Origin: Algoriphagus sp. TR-M9
GTDB lineage: Bacteria > Bacteroidota > Bacteroidia > Cytophagales > Cyclobacteriaceae
Assembly: GCF_027594545.1 (NCBI RefSeq)
Contig: NZ_CP115160.1
Location: 3,592,501 to 3,656,500, forward strand
Direction: 5' to 3'
DNA: 64,000 bases
Of the stretch, positions 36,301-43,918 are shown piece by piece. Both the position numbers and the translations under genes were made by a program. Below the pieces are notes generated by a model. It saw only the letters and a program-made list of their open reading frames with translations, had not been told where the DNA came from and ran no database searches. Position 1 is the first letter of the stretch. Each line of letters starts with the position of its first letter.

Positions 36301-37662
36301 CAAAAGGATGTACTGGACAAGATGAAACCCAAATTCATCGAGCAGGCATCTGCCAAAGGACATGACGCTAAAAAACTTGCCAAGATCTGGACAGACTGGG
36401 AGGCTTTTGCGTCCTATGCCTTCAACAAATCCCACTCCACCTGCTATGCTTGGATTGCTTATCAGACAGCCTACCTCAAAGCACATTACCCTGCTGAATA
36501 TTTAGCTTCGGTACTGAGCAATAACATGAACGATATCACCCAGGTGACATTTTTCATGGAAGAGTGTAAGCGGGCAGGCATACCAGTTTTGGGCCCAGAT
36601 GTCAATGAATCCAAAAATGGCTTTACGGTAAATGCTGCCGGGGAAATCCGCTTTGGCATGGCTGCCATCAAAGGCGCAGGTTCTGCAGCTGTGGATGCTA
36701 TCATCGAAGAGCGGGAGAAAAACGGCCCCTATAAAAACATCTTTGACTTTGCGAAGCGGGTGAGTTCTAAAGCACTCAACAAAAAAACCATGGAAGCCCT
36801 GGCTATGGCCGGTGGATTTGACTGCTTCAAGGAGCATCATAGAAGGCAATACCTGGAAGCTCCGGATGGAGACCTTACGCTGATAGAAAAAGCCACGAAA
36901 TATGCCCAAAAAGTCCAGCAAGAAGAAGACAGCAACCAAGTGAGTCTATTTGGAGGAGATGCCGGAAGTATGGAAGTACCTATGCCAACCATAGCTCCTA
37001 TGGAGCCCTTTACCCAGCTACAGCAACTAAATATAGAAAAAGAAGTGGTCGGGCTTTATATTTCCGGCCATCCTTTGGACCAGTACAAACTGGAGATCGA
37101 GTCCTTTACCAATGCTTCCTTACCCGAACTGAATGACCTGGAAAGCCTGAGAAATAGACCGGAAATCCGTCTGGCAGGATCTGTATCCACCTTTGCACAT
37201 CGGACTACCAAGAACGGGAAACCATTCGGTACGCTGACTTTGGAAGATTACCAGGGCTGTTTTACCTTCTTTCTCTTTGGGGATGACTACGTGAAGTTCA
37301 AAGAGTATTTCATGCCAAACTGGTACCTCTATATTACAGGAAAAGTAGGCAGTAAGCGTTGGGCTGAAAATGAACTGGAATTCAAGATCAATAGCATCAT
37401 TCTTTTGGACGAAGTCCGTGGGAAAATGATCAAAGGCCTGCGTGTTAATATTGATCTGGATGATCTGACACTGGATCTCATGGAAAAACTCGAAGCTATT
37501 ACCGAGAAGTATAAGGGGGAAGCCAAACTGTACTTTGATGTGGTGGACAGAAAAGAGAACATCGCTTTGGAGCTTTTCTCCAAAAAATTCTCCATCGACC
37601 CAAGTGCTGAAATGATCCAAGAACTCAAGGAAATCCCCGAGGTAGTTTATAAAGTGGTCTAA
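33364..37662 (+). CDS. dnaE: DNA polymerase III alpha subunit with fused N-terminal 3'-5' exonuclease
   Basis: A 1432-residue replicative polymerase. Residues 1-185 are a DEDDh exonuclease like DnaQ/epsilon: FDTETTGL (Exo I), HNVEFDI (Exo II) and HDAAYDVD (Exo III). A charged Ala/Glu-rich linker (about 190-240) leads to the PHP domain (HLHVHSQYSVL, LTDHGNM), then the polymerase core with the catalytic Asp residues in LPDIDIDFDDEGRQR (about 657-670) preceded by GPGRGSAAGS, then the helix-hairpin-helix and OB parts (IRLAGSVSTFAHRTTKNGKPF, near residue 1265). In PolC the exonuclease is inserted inside the PHP domain instead, so this is a different arrangement. It is monocistronic. Confidence 0.97.
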   Translation: MYLIFDTETTGLPRDYNAPMSDVDNWPRLVQLAWQLHDEKGNLISNHNYIIKPDGFTIPYNAEKVHGISTKRAEKEGHDLKQILGIFEGDVKNAKYLVGHNVEFDINVVGSEYIRAEATMPLTATQLDTKDISTEFCAIPGGRGGKFKWPTLTELHQKLFGQGFGDAHDAAYDVDATARCFFGLITHGVQAPEPGISIAEVVYEAPELEEANFAQAKDDQKAAAKDVLKQAGKADISDLTDIPFTHLHVHSQYSVLQATSEIPAMVARAKELGMPAIALTDHGNMMAAFHFVKEAISKDIKPILGCEFNLCRDRKNKSNKDDGFQTVLIAKNKTGYHNLAKLASYANIEGFYYVPRIDKELLTQYKGELIATTGGLWAEIPFLILNVGETQAEEAFVWWKEQFGADFYVELNRHGIPEEEKVNEVLLEFAKKYDVKYFAANNSYYTEKADAKAHDVLLCVKDGERLEGPEAKPKKYVGKRGREFRFGFPNDEFYIKSPDEMKKLFADLPEAIECTAEITEKIETYKLAREVLLPAFDIPERFKHPEDEVDGGKRGENAFLRHLTYEGAKKRYKEITPEIEERLDFELATIENTGYPGYFLIVQDFIVEARKLGVSVGPGRGSAAGSAVAYCTGITNIDPIAYNLLFERFLNPDRVSLPDIDIDFDDEGRQRVIDYVIKKYGSNQVAQIITYGTMAAKSAIRDTARVLNLPLPEAGRLANLVPDIKLKALFGLANNRSALSEKLKGQGELIAKADELIKISQGQDESAKTINQATMLEGSVRNLGIHACGVIITPSDITNFVPVALAKDSDMVCTQFDNSVVESAGLLKMDFLGLKTLTLIKTAVKIVKERHGITLDPDHFPIDDVKTYELFQRGETVGIFQYESAGMQKYMRELKPTVFADLIAMNALYRPGPLAYIPSFIKRKHGTEVIVYDLDDMQEYLEETYGITVYQEQVMLLSQKLAGFTKGEADVLRKSMGKKQKDVLDKMKPKFIEQASAKGHDAKKLAKIWTDWEAFASYAFNKSHSTCYAWIAYQTAYLKAHYPAEYLASVLSNNMNDITQVTFFMEECKRAGIPVLGPDVNESKNGFTVNAAGEIRFGMAAIKGAGSAAVDAIIEEREKNGPYKNIFDFAKRVSSKALNKKTMEALAMAGGFDCFKEHHRRQYLEAPDGDLTLIEKATKYAQKVQQEEDSNQVSLFGGDAGSMEVPMPTIAPMEPFTQLQQLNIEKEVVGLYISGHPLDQYKLEIESFTNASLPELNDLESLRNRPEIRLAGSVSTFAHRTTKNGKPFGTLTLEDYQGCFTFFLFGDDYVKFKEYFMPNWYLYITGKVGSKRWAENELEFKINSIILLDEVRGKMIKGLRVNIDLDDLTLDLMEKLEAITEKYKGEAKLYFDVVDRKENIALELFSKKFSIDPSAEMIQELKEIPEVVYKVV

Positions 37663-37773
37663 GCAATAAATAAGCTGCTTTATCTACAAAGAATTAATAG
37701 ACTCCCTCAATACCTCATAGACAAAAAAATCAAAACCCGCGGAACTAATTACCGGGCTATGGGCTTTTGCACA

Positions 37774-37781
37774 TATATTTG
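37774..37781 (+). promoter_or_regulatory. Bacteroidota -7 box (TATATTTG) for trxA
   Basis: A perfect TAnnTTTG 30 nt upstream of the ATG at 37812; it excludes the longer frame starting at 37767. Confidence 0.55.
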
Positions 37782-37811
37782 AAATCTGAGAAATTAAAAA
37801 CCAAACATACA

Positions 37812-38132
37812 ATGGCAAAAGCAATCGAAATTACCGACGCAAACTTTGAAGAAATCATCAAATCTGAACAGCCCATCCTAGTAGATTTCTGGGCAGAATG
37901 GTGCGGACCATGTAAAATGATCGGCCCAGTGGTGGAAGAATTAGCCGGAGATTATGATGGCAAAGCAGTGATCGGTAAAGTGGACGTGGATGCAAATCCA
38001 GCTGTAGCTCAGGCTTTCGGCATCAGATCTATCCCAACTCTCCTATTCTTCAAAGGTGGAGAGATCGTAGATAAGCAGGTCGGAGCAGTGCCAAAATCTG
38101 TGCTGTCCCAAAAACTAGACGCTCAGCTGTAA
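37812..38132 (+). CDS. trxA: Thioredoxin
   Basis: A 106-residue cytoplasmic disulfide reductase with the classical active site WAEWCGPCKM and the cis-Pro loop SIPTLLFF. The start MAKAIEITDANF is chosen, because a 15-residue extension upstream starts before the predicted -7 box at 37774-37781. It is followed by an intrinsic terminator and is monocistronic. Confidence 0.97.
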   Translation: MAKAIEITDANFEEIIKSEQPILVDFWAEWCGPCKMIGPVVEELAGDYDGKAVIGKVDVDANPAVAQAFGIRSIPTLLFFKGGEIVDKQVGAVPKSVLSQKLDAQL

Positions 38133-38157
38133 TCAGTTGACAATAATACATTCAGAG

Positions 38158-38185
38158 CCGCAAGGATTTTCTTGCGGTTTTTTTG
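38158..38185 (+). terminator. Rho-independent terminator of trxA
   Basis: CCGCAAG pairs with CTTGCGG (7 bp, 6-base loop), followed by a run of T residues (TTTTTTTG). Confidence 0.88.
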
Positions 38186-38237
38186 TTTTTTTCCCGCAGT
38201 GGCCACAGCGCTTTTCGCATAGGTCATAGTTGCGGTT

Positions 38238-38261
38238 GTCCTGCTTCTACAAAAGCAGGAC
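38238..38261. repeat. Hairpin in the trxA-mnmH gap
   Basis: GTCCTGCTT pairs perfectly with AAGCAGGAC around CTACAA (9-bp stem). There is no T-tract after it on either strand. It lies about 80 bp upstream of mnmH and could be leader RNA structure or a repeat remnant. Confidence 0.45.
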
Positions 38262-38341
38262 TTGGCGAGTCTTTTCATTACCAATAATCTCCTGCCTACC
38301 CGAAAAAGGAAGTCTCAATTCATGAATGTTTTTTATATTCG

Positions 38342-39400
38342 ATGATGGCCGAGCAATTAATTTCTTTAGATGAATTTTGGAGTTTGCGAGAACAGTTCCC
38401 TATGATCGACGCCAGAAGTGAAGGAGAATTTGAGCAAAGTCATATTCCTGGAGCCATCAATATCCCCATCCTCACTAATGCTGAACGCATAGCGGTAGGC
38501 ACATTATACAAGGAAAAAGGTTCTGAGGAAGCCACTCTCAAAGGCTTCGAACTGGTTGGGCCAAGATTTCATGTAATCTTACGGGATGCTCTAACCCAAT
38601 TCCCCAAGAAAAAAGTCATTGTCTATTGCTGGCGTGGTGGCATGCGAAGTCAGATTCTTTCCTGGCTTCTGACCATGGTAGGTTTTGAAGTTTTCCGTCT
38701 CAAGGGAGGTTACAAAACTTACAGAACCCACACTTATGAACTGGTAAGAAAAGACTGGAACCTCCTTATTTTAGGAGGAAAAACAGGAACCGGAAAAACC
38801 AGGTTGCTTCAAAAACTCCAAGAATCAGGCGAGCAAATCATCGATCTGGAAGGATTGGCAAATCATAAGGGATCTTCCTTTGGCTCAATTGGCCAACCTG
38901 CGCAACCCACCGTAGAGCAATTTGAAAACCTATTTGCAGAAGCGCTGAGGCAGCTAAATCCAGCAAAAGAAATCTGGGTAGAAAACGAAAGCCGAAAAAT
39001 CGGAAGACTAGTACTTCCTGACAAATTCTATGAGCAAATGTTGGAGGCTCCTTTGATCGACATTCAGAAATCAGCGCAAGAACGCATCGCTTTGATCGCA
39101 GAGGAATATGCGTGCTTGCCTACAGATGAATTAATACTTGCCGTTTTACGCTTGAAAAAGCGCTTGGGTGGGTTAAGAACTTCTCAGGCAATAGAAGCAA
39201 TCGTAGAAGAAAATCACTCTGACTGGATCGCAAACCTGCTGATCTACTATGACAAGGCTTATACGTTTGACTTGGAGAAGCATGAAGCCGGAAAAACTAT
39301 CCAGTTAGACCTGTCTGGGATGGACGAAGAAACTTCCACAAAAAAACTACTTGAAGCAAAGTCTCAATTTCATGGAAAATACACCAACCCGACTCACTGA
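38342..39400 (+). CDS. mnmH: tRNA 2-selenouridine synthase
   Basis: A 352-residue two-domain enzyme (SelU/YbbB) that replaces sulfur in 2-thiouridine at the tRNA wobble base by selenium, via a geranylated intermediate. The N-terminal rhodanese domain carries the catalytic Cys in VYCWRGGMRSQ (Cys96), and the C-terminal part has a P-loop LGGKTGTGKTRL (about 140-152). The start can be 38342 or the next Met at 38345. It overlaps selD, which supplies the selenophosphate it uses. No geranyl donor gene is adjacent. Confidence 0.95.
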   Translation: MMAEQLISLDEFWSLREQFPMIDARSEGEFEQSHIPGAINIPILTNAERIAVGTLYKEKGSEEATLKGFELVGPRFHVILRDALTQFPKKKVIVYCWRGGMRSQILSWLLTMVGFEVFRLKGGYKTYRTHTYELVRKDWNLLILGGKTGTGKTRLLQKLQESGEQIIDLEGLANHKGSSFGSIGQPAQPTVEQFENLFAEALRQLNPAKEIWVENESRKIGRLVLPDKFYEQMLEAPLIDIQKSAQERIALIAEEYACLPTDELILAVLRLKKRLGGLRTSQAIEAIVEENHSDWIANLLIYYDKAYTFDLEKHEAGKTIQLDLSGMDEETSTKKLLEAKSQFHGKYTNPTH

Positions 39401-40415
39401 ATGGAGTGAAGGCTCTGGCTGTGGCTGTAAAATCGCACCAGCCATATTAGATCAAATACTTAACTCAAGCGGCTCATTTTCCCAATCTGACCCTAAATTA
39501 TTGGTAGGAAACTCAGGAAAAGATGATGCAGCAGTTTATCAAGTCTCAGAAGATCTGGCGGTAATCAATACAGTGGACTTTTTCACTCCTATCGTGGACG
39601 ATCCTTTTGACTTTGGCAGAATAGCCGCAGCTAATGCCCTCTCGGATGTCTATGCGATGGGTGGCAAGCCTATTTTTGCCAATGCTATTCTCAGTTGGCC
39701 AGTAGAAAAGCTGGTTCCAGAACTTGCTGCCAAAGTCATGGAAGGGGCAAAAAGCATTTGCAAAACAGCCGGAATAGAATTAGCTGGAGGACATTCCATT
39801 GCTGCAAAAGATCCGATTTTTGGTCTTTCGGTGAATGGTGTTGTCCATCCCCATAAAATCAAAAAGAATCAAGGTGCAAAAGCCGGAGATGTTATATACC
39901 TCACTAAACCACTTGGTGTGGGCGTTTTGGCCACCGCACTAAAGCGTCAAAAAATTTCTGACCAAGATTATCTGAGTTTACTAGATACAGCTTGTAGGTT
40001 GAATAGTATAGGAGAAATTTTAGGCAACCACGAAGAGGTTCATGCCATGACGGATGTGACAGGTTTCGGGCTCCTGGGTCATTTGATAGAAATGTGCGAG
40101 GGTTCAAGAGTCTCGGCAGAAATCGATCTTCATAAACTTCCCATGATAGCAGGTGTTCAAGAATACATCAATCAGTTTATTTTCCCTGACAATACCTACC
40201 GCAACTGGAATGCCTACAGTGCCAAAACAAAAGGTGTGGTAGGAATGGATTTAGTCAAACTTTGTGATCCGCAGACCAGCGGCGGGCTATTAATTGCTGT
40301 AAAAGGGGGGAACCAATTATGGTTTGAAGAAACCATGAAGCAGCAAGGCCAGGTCATCTGGGAAATCGGGAAGTTTACAGAAAAAGGAGAGTTTGTGGTG
40401 GAAGTGAATTCATAA
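39372..40415 (+). CDS. selD: Selenide, water dikinase (selenophosphate synthase)
   Basis: A 347-residue ATP-dependent enzyme making selenophosphate from selenide. The active-site motif GSGCGCK puts the catalytic Cys17 and Lys20 exactly at their E. coli positions when the start is 39372, which supports this start over 39351. The active residue is Cys, not selenocysteine. Gly-rich AIRS-type domains follow (DDAAVYQV, NALSDVYAMGG, TDVTGFGLLGHL, DPQTSGGLL). It overlaps the end of mnmH by 29 nt. The only selenium user visible here is MnmH. Confidence 0.96.
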   Translation: MENTPTRLTEWSEGSGCGCKIAPAILDQILNSSGSFSQSDPKLLVGNSGKDDAAVYQVSEDLAVINTVDFFTPIVDDPFDFGRIAAANALSDVYAMGGKPIFANAILSWPVEKLVPELAAKVMEGAKSICKTAGIELAGGHSIAAKDPIFGLSVNGVVHPHKIKKNQGAKAGDVIYLTKPLGVGVLATALKRQKISDQDYLSLLDTACRLNSIGEILGNHEEVHAMTDVTGFGLLGHLIEMCEGSRVSAEIDLHKLPMIAGVQEYINQFIFPDNTYRNWNAYSAKTKGVVGMDLVKLCDPQTSGGLLIAVKGGNQLWFEETMKQQGQVIWEIGKFTEKGEFVVEVNS

Positions 40416-40976
40416 CTATTGCTTGCCCAAGGGAGACACCCCTCCACTCACCATAAACTTCATCACATCTGAGCTTTTCACATCGAGCAAGGGCGTTACT
40501 TTATCTTTGGGAACCAAGAATACATTACCCGAAACATTATAGCTGTGGGGAAAATAAACAGCCACCATATCAGGTTCACCAACGATGGACATATCTTCTT
40601 GGGTGATAAATCCCAATCGAATAAACGTGTCACTCAGCTGTACTTTGACAGGTGAGGAAAATTTCTTCTTATCCCCTACAAAAGCTCCCATTAGATCCTT
40701 AATACTGGTGTAGATCAGATTCACTAAGGGGATTTTGATCAAACCTCTCTCGAACCAATCAAATATAGGTTTGGCAAAAAATAGACTTGCCAGGTAGCCA
40801 ACAAAGGTGATCAGTGCCAATACCATCAATATCCCTATTCCAGGTAAGGGTACGGGAATCAAATTATCCAGGAAAAGAATGGTCTGGAATATGATGTAAA
40901 CTGTAACAGCTACTGGAGTGATGAACAGTAATCCTCTTAGGAAATATGAAATGATGCGCTTATAAGTGAATGCCAT
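40416..40976 (-). CDS. DUF502 family membrane protein
   Basis: A 186-residue inner-membrane protein of the DUF502 family, whose function is unknown. Two N-terminal transmembrane helices (about 10-30 and 42-68) are followed by the typical WFERGLIKIPLVNLIYTSIKDLMGAF block and a C-terminal beta-rich domain with VAVYFPHSYNVSGNVFLVPKDKV. The start at 40976 fits the family; the longer frame to 41009 would run through the terminator hairpin at 40990-41024. It is convergent with selD with no base between the stop codons. Confidence 0.88.
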   Translation of the reverse strand: MAFTYKRIISYFLRGLLFITPVAVTVYIIFQTILFLDNLIPVPLPGIGILMVLALITFVGYLASLFFAKPIFDWFERGLIKIPLVNLIYTSIKDLMGAFVGDKKKFSSPVKVQLSDTFIRLGFITQEDMSIVGEPDMVAVYFPHSYNVSGNVFLVPKDKVTPLLDVKSSDVMKFMVSGGVSPLGKQ

Positions 40977-40982
40977 AGCCTG

Positions 40983-41024
40983 AAAATAAAAATCCTGATT
41001 ATTGCTCAATAATAATCAGGATTT
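40983..41024 (-). terminator. Long hairpin with T-tract just upstream of the DUF502 gene
   Basis: AAATCCTGATTATT (41024-41011 on the minus strand) pairs with AATAATCAGGATTT (41003-40990), 14 bp, followed by TTTATTTT. It acts as the terminator of the DUF1080 gene upstream, yet ends only about 7 nt before the DUF502 start codon, so it could also work as an attenuator. Confidence 0.85.
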
Positions 41025-41055
41025 AAGTAGTATTTGAAGAAATCAAGACAATTTA

Positions 41056-41685
41056 TCAATCTGGCAAAAGTTTCACTTTTACACTTTTGTAATAGATCAC
41101 CGACTTAGGATCGTGAGCCTGAAGAGCGATAGTCCCATGATCAACTTTTTTGGAACCCAGATCACCTTTACGATTCTCATCTTTGGACTGGTCATAGACA
41201 TTGACTGTTTCGCCATTGATCTTCACAGTCACCACATCACCTTCTACGATGATATGCTCGGTGTACCATTCCCCATCTTCCACATAGACCTCACGAACAT
41301 CCTGGAAGGAATACACACTACCGGTCTTTCTCCAGTCACCATGACTTTGGTTCACTTGGATTTCATAGCCTACATTTGGCCAGCCATCTTCCTGGTATTC
41401 GGTATGAATGAAAATCCCGGAATTGGCTCCAGGCATGGTTTTCACTTCTGCGATTACCTCAAAATTGTTGAAGTCATGATTGGCAACTTCTCCATTATAA
41501 AAAGCATGGCCACGAGGTCCAGCGACTTTGATTACACCATCTTCCACTTGAAAGGATTGGGAGTTTTCAGAAATTTTCCAGCCGTCCAAATTCTTACCAT
41601 TGAAGAGCTCTATCCACTCTCCATCTTGAGCGGAAACAGAAAATGTAAGTGCTACGAAGCAGCAAAATGTCAAAAGGGTTTTCAT
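41056..41685 (-). CDS. DUF1080 domain exported protein
   Basis: A 209-residue protein with a Sec signal peptide (MKTLLTFCCFVALTFSVSAQ, cleavage near residue 20) and one DUF1080 domain: WIELFNGKNLDGW, FQVEDGVIKV, GANSGIFIHTEYQED, and IALQAHDPKSVIYYKSVKV at the end. The family is described as 3-keto-disaccharide hydrolases/glycan-binding proteins. It is the third DUF1080 gene of the window, and the shortest. It is followed by the strong terminator at 40983-41024. The substrate is unknown. Confidence 0.92.
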   Translation of the reverse strand: MKTLLTFCCFVALTFSVSAQDGEWIELFNGKNLDGWKISENSQSFQVEDGVIKVAGPRGHAFYNGEVANHDFNNFEVIAEVKTMPGANSGIFIHTEYQEDGWPNVGYEIQVNQSHGDWRKTGSVYSFQDVREVYVEDGEWYTEHIIVEGDVVTVKINGETVNVYDQSKDENRKGDLGSKKVDHGTIALQAHDPKSVIYYKSVKVKLLPD

Positions 41686-41764
41686 AAAAGCACAGGGTTA
41701 CTGAGTTAATAAGTTTGAGCCCAAAAGTTACAAAAGGATTTGGGAGATCATATTACCGCTAAAA

Positions 41765-41797
41765 ACAAAAAAAGCCCTGAGAAAGATCTCAAGGCTT
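41765..41797 (-). terminator. Rho-independent terminator of the nqr operon
   Basis: On the minus strand GAAGCC(T)TGAG pairs with CTCA(G)GGCTT (one internal mismatch), followed by a T-tract. It is 28 nt after the nqrE stop and closes the operon before any nqrF. Confidence 0.8.
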
Positions 41798-41824
41798 CAA
41801 CTATCTCTAAACTTAAATGAACTG

Positions 41825-42436
41825 TTACAAATCAATCCCCATAAAGGACATGAATGCCAAGCCCATCAGACCGGTAAGAATCATAGTGATACCTAACCCC
41901 TTAAGTCCATTTGGCACATTAGAATATTTCAGTTTTTCGCGGATAGCTGCCAAAGCAACAATCGCCAAACAGAAACCTGTACCGGAACCAAAGCCGTAAA
42001 CTGCAGATTCAGCCAGTGTATAGTCTCTCTGAGCCATGAAAAGGGAACCACCAAGAATCGCACAGTTTACCGCGATCAAAGGAAGGAAAATACCCAATGC
42101 ACCGTAAAGTGCTGGAGCAAATTTCTCCACCACCATCTCTACCAACTGAACCATGGCAGCGATAATCGCAATGAACATGATAAATCTTAAGAAAGTAAGG
42201 TCTACTGAAGCCAGGCTAGCATTTACCCATGACAAAGCCCCCTCTTTCAGTACATACTCATTTAAAAGCCAATTGACCGGAACAGTAACTGTCAATACGA
42301 AAATAACCGCAGCTCCCAGACCGATGGCTGTACTTACTTTTTTGGATACGGCCAGGAAAGAACACATCCCAAGGAAGTAAGCGAAAACCATATTGTCGAT
42401 AAAGATCGACCGAATACCTAAGTTAAATAAATCCAT
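41825..42436 (-). CDS. nqrE: Na+-translocating NADH:quinone reductase subunit E
   Basis: A 203-residue membrane subunit with six helices. Together with NqrD it holds an Fe cluster at the interface, and the half-helix loops with CxFLA ([10 protein letters not shown]) and NCAILGGS carry the Cys residues. It is the last gene of the operon; the start is 15 nt after the nqrD stop. A terminator follows directly, so nqrF is not in the cluster. Confidence 0.96.
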   Translation of the reverse strand: MDLFNLGIRSIFIDNMVFAYFLGMCSFLAVSKKVSTAIGLGAAVIFVLTVTVPVNWLLNEYVLKEGALSWVNASLASVDLTFLRFIMFIAIIAAMVQLVEMVVEKFAPALYGALGIFLPLIAVNCAILGGSLFMAQRDYTLAESAVYGFGSGTGFCLAIVALAAIREKLKYSNVPNGLKGLGITMILTGLMGLAFMSFMGIDL

Positions 42437-42451
42437 TTCTTCAGTTGGTTA

Positions 42452-43123
42452 TTAGTGTTCTACATATCCTGTTTTAGTACGCTGTACCCAGATGATCAAT
42501 CCAAGAACCATAAACGCACCTACCGGAGACACCATCAGACCATTAGTGGCCAATTTAAAATCTGGACCAAATAAGCTGGAAGCGTAATCGTAAAGCGGAA
42601 TCCCAAACACGGAGCCAGACCCTAGTAATTCTCTAAAGAAAGCCACGGTCAAGATAATCCAAGAATACCCCAATGCTGATCCGAAACCATCAAGTATCGA
42701 ATCATAAGGCTTGTTACCCAAAGCGAAAGCTTCCAGGCGACCCATTACGATACAGTTGGTGATAATCAATCCTACGAATACAGAAAGCTCCTTATACATG
42801 TCATAAGCAAAGGCCTTCAGCACCTCATTTACCAAAGTCACCAAGGTAGCCACTACAGCCAGCTGTACAATGATACGAACCCGGCCAGGGATAGTATTTC
42901 TGAGTAATGAGATCAACAAATTGGACATCACAATTACGAAGATTACCGCAATAGCCATAACCAAAGTCGGCTTCATCTGTGTGGTAACTGCCAATGCAGA
43001 ACAGATTCCCAATACCTGTATGGTGATCGGGTTATCGTCAATCAAAGGGTCAGTGACCAGTTTTTTTCTGCGTTTTGACAGCAGCGCCTCTGCAGGCTTT
43101 TTTTCTAATGTTTCAGCACTCAT
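42452..43123 (-). CDS. nqrD: Na+-translocating NADH:quinone reductase subunit D
   Basis: A 223-residue integral membrane subunit paralogous to NqrE. The NPITIQVLGICSALAVTTQMKP and FVGLIITNCIVMGRLEAFA blocks carry the Cys residues that coordinate the intramembrane iron. The N-terminal ~25 residues are a cytoplasmic basic extension. It starts 30 nt after the nqrC stop. Confidence 0.96.
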   Translation of the reverse strand: MSAETLEKKPAEALLSKRRKKLVTDPLIDDNPITIQVLGICSALAVTTQMKPTLVMAIAVIFVIVMSNLLISLLRNTIPGRVRIIVQLAVVATLVTLVNEVLKAFAYDMYKELSVFVGLIITNCIVMGRLEAFALGNKPYDSILDGFGSALGYSWIILTVAFFRELLGSGSVFGIPLYDYASSLFGPDFKLATNGLMVSPVGAFMVLGLIIWVQRTKTGYVEH

Positions 43124-43153
43124 ATTTAAAATAATTAGTGAGTTGATGTTCGA

Positions 43154-43918
43154 TTAAAGAGCAGCTACCGATTGAGATGATTTCTGACTTTCAATGTATG
43201 CTTGATAATAGCCGAGGTAATTCTTCAGCATGTTATTTACGCCTTTGGCAGTGATGGTGGCACCAGACAATCCATCTACTTGATGAGGATCACCAGAATA
43301 ATCTTTGCCTTCACCTTTTTGCATTTCTACTGCCACTAGGTCGCCGGATTCATCATAGATACTCTTACCTACATATCTTTCTTGCACCCCTGGCTCGGTG
43401 ATTCTAGCACCCAGACCTGGAGTCTCCCCAGCGTGGGCCAAGGTAATCCCGCCAACGGTATTCATATCTGTTTCCAAAGCGACATAACCCCAGATGGCAT
43501 CCCATAAGCCTGCTCCATAAAGCGGGAGAATATAGTTTTCTACATCCTCGTTGTTTCCTTCTGCATGGAAAATATACACTGGGTATAATCTTTCTTCAGC
43601 CGGCTTTTTGTAGTTTTTAGCAATATCTACACTTTCAGCAGTGACTGCTACGCCATCCCGCTCTGCCACTTCTTCACCGTTGATATCTACTACCCTGGAA
43701 GCAATCCTACTTTCATAGAAAGCATTAACTTCCTGAGGAGTCATGGCTGCGATTTCTTCCCCAGAGATCACAGCACCCAGAATCTGCTTTTTATTATCAA
43801 GCGCAATGGCTTCTTTTTGCATTGGCCCAAGTAGCTGGGAAGTACCCGAAAGTAATAAACCCAACACCACCGTCAAAATGACGGAAAACGTAATAATATA
43901 TGTATTAGACTGTTGCAC
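43154..43918 (-). CDS. nqrC: Na+-translocating NADH:quinone reductase subunit C
   Basis: A 254-residue subunit with one N-terminal helix (about 7-27) and a periplasmic FMN-binding domain. The flavinylation motif is GLSGATITAKG, placing the covalently modified Thr at residue 221. ApbE, the flavin transferase that modifies it, is not encoded in the window. The start overlaps the nqrB stop by 14 nt. Electrons pass from the 2Fe-2S/iron centre to this FMN and on to NqrB. Confidence 0.96.
   Translation of the reverse strand: MQQSNTYIITFSVILTVVLGLLLSGTSQLLGPMQKEAIALDNKKQILGAVISGEEIAAMTPQEVNAFYESRIASRVVDINGEEVAERDGVAVTAESVDIAKNYKKPAEERLYPVYIFHAEGNNEDVENYILPLYGAGLWDAIWGYVALETDMNTVGGITLAHAGETPGLGARITEPGVQERYVGKSIYDESGDLVAVEMQKGEGKDYSGDPHQVDGLSGATITAKGVNNMLKNYLGYYQAYIESQKSSQSVAAL

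Noticed and set aside
39372..40415. Selenocysteine-containing SelD
   Set aside because: The active-site codon encodes Cys17, and no in-frame TGA is present there.
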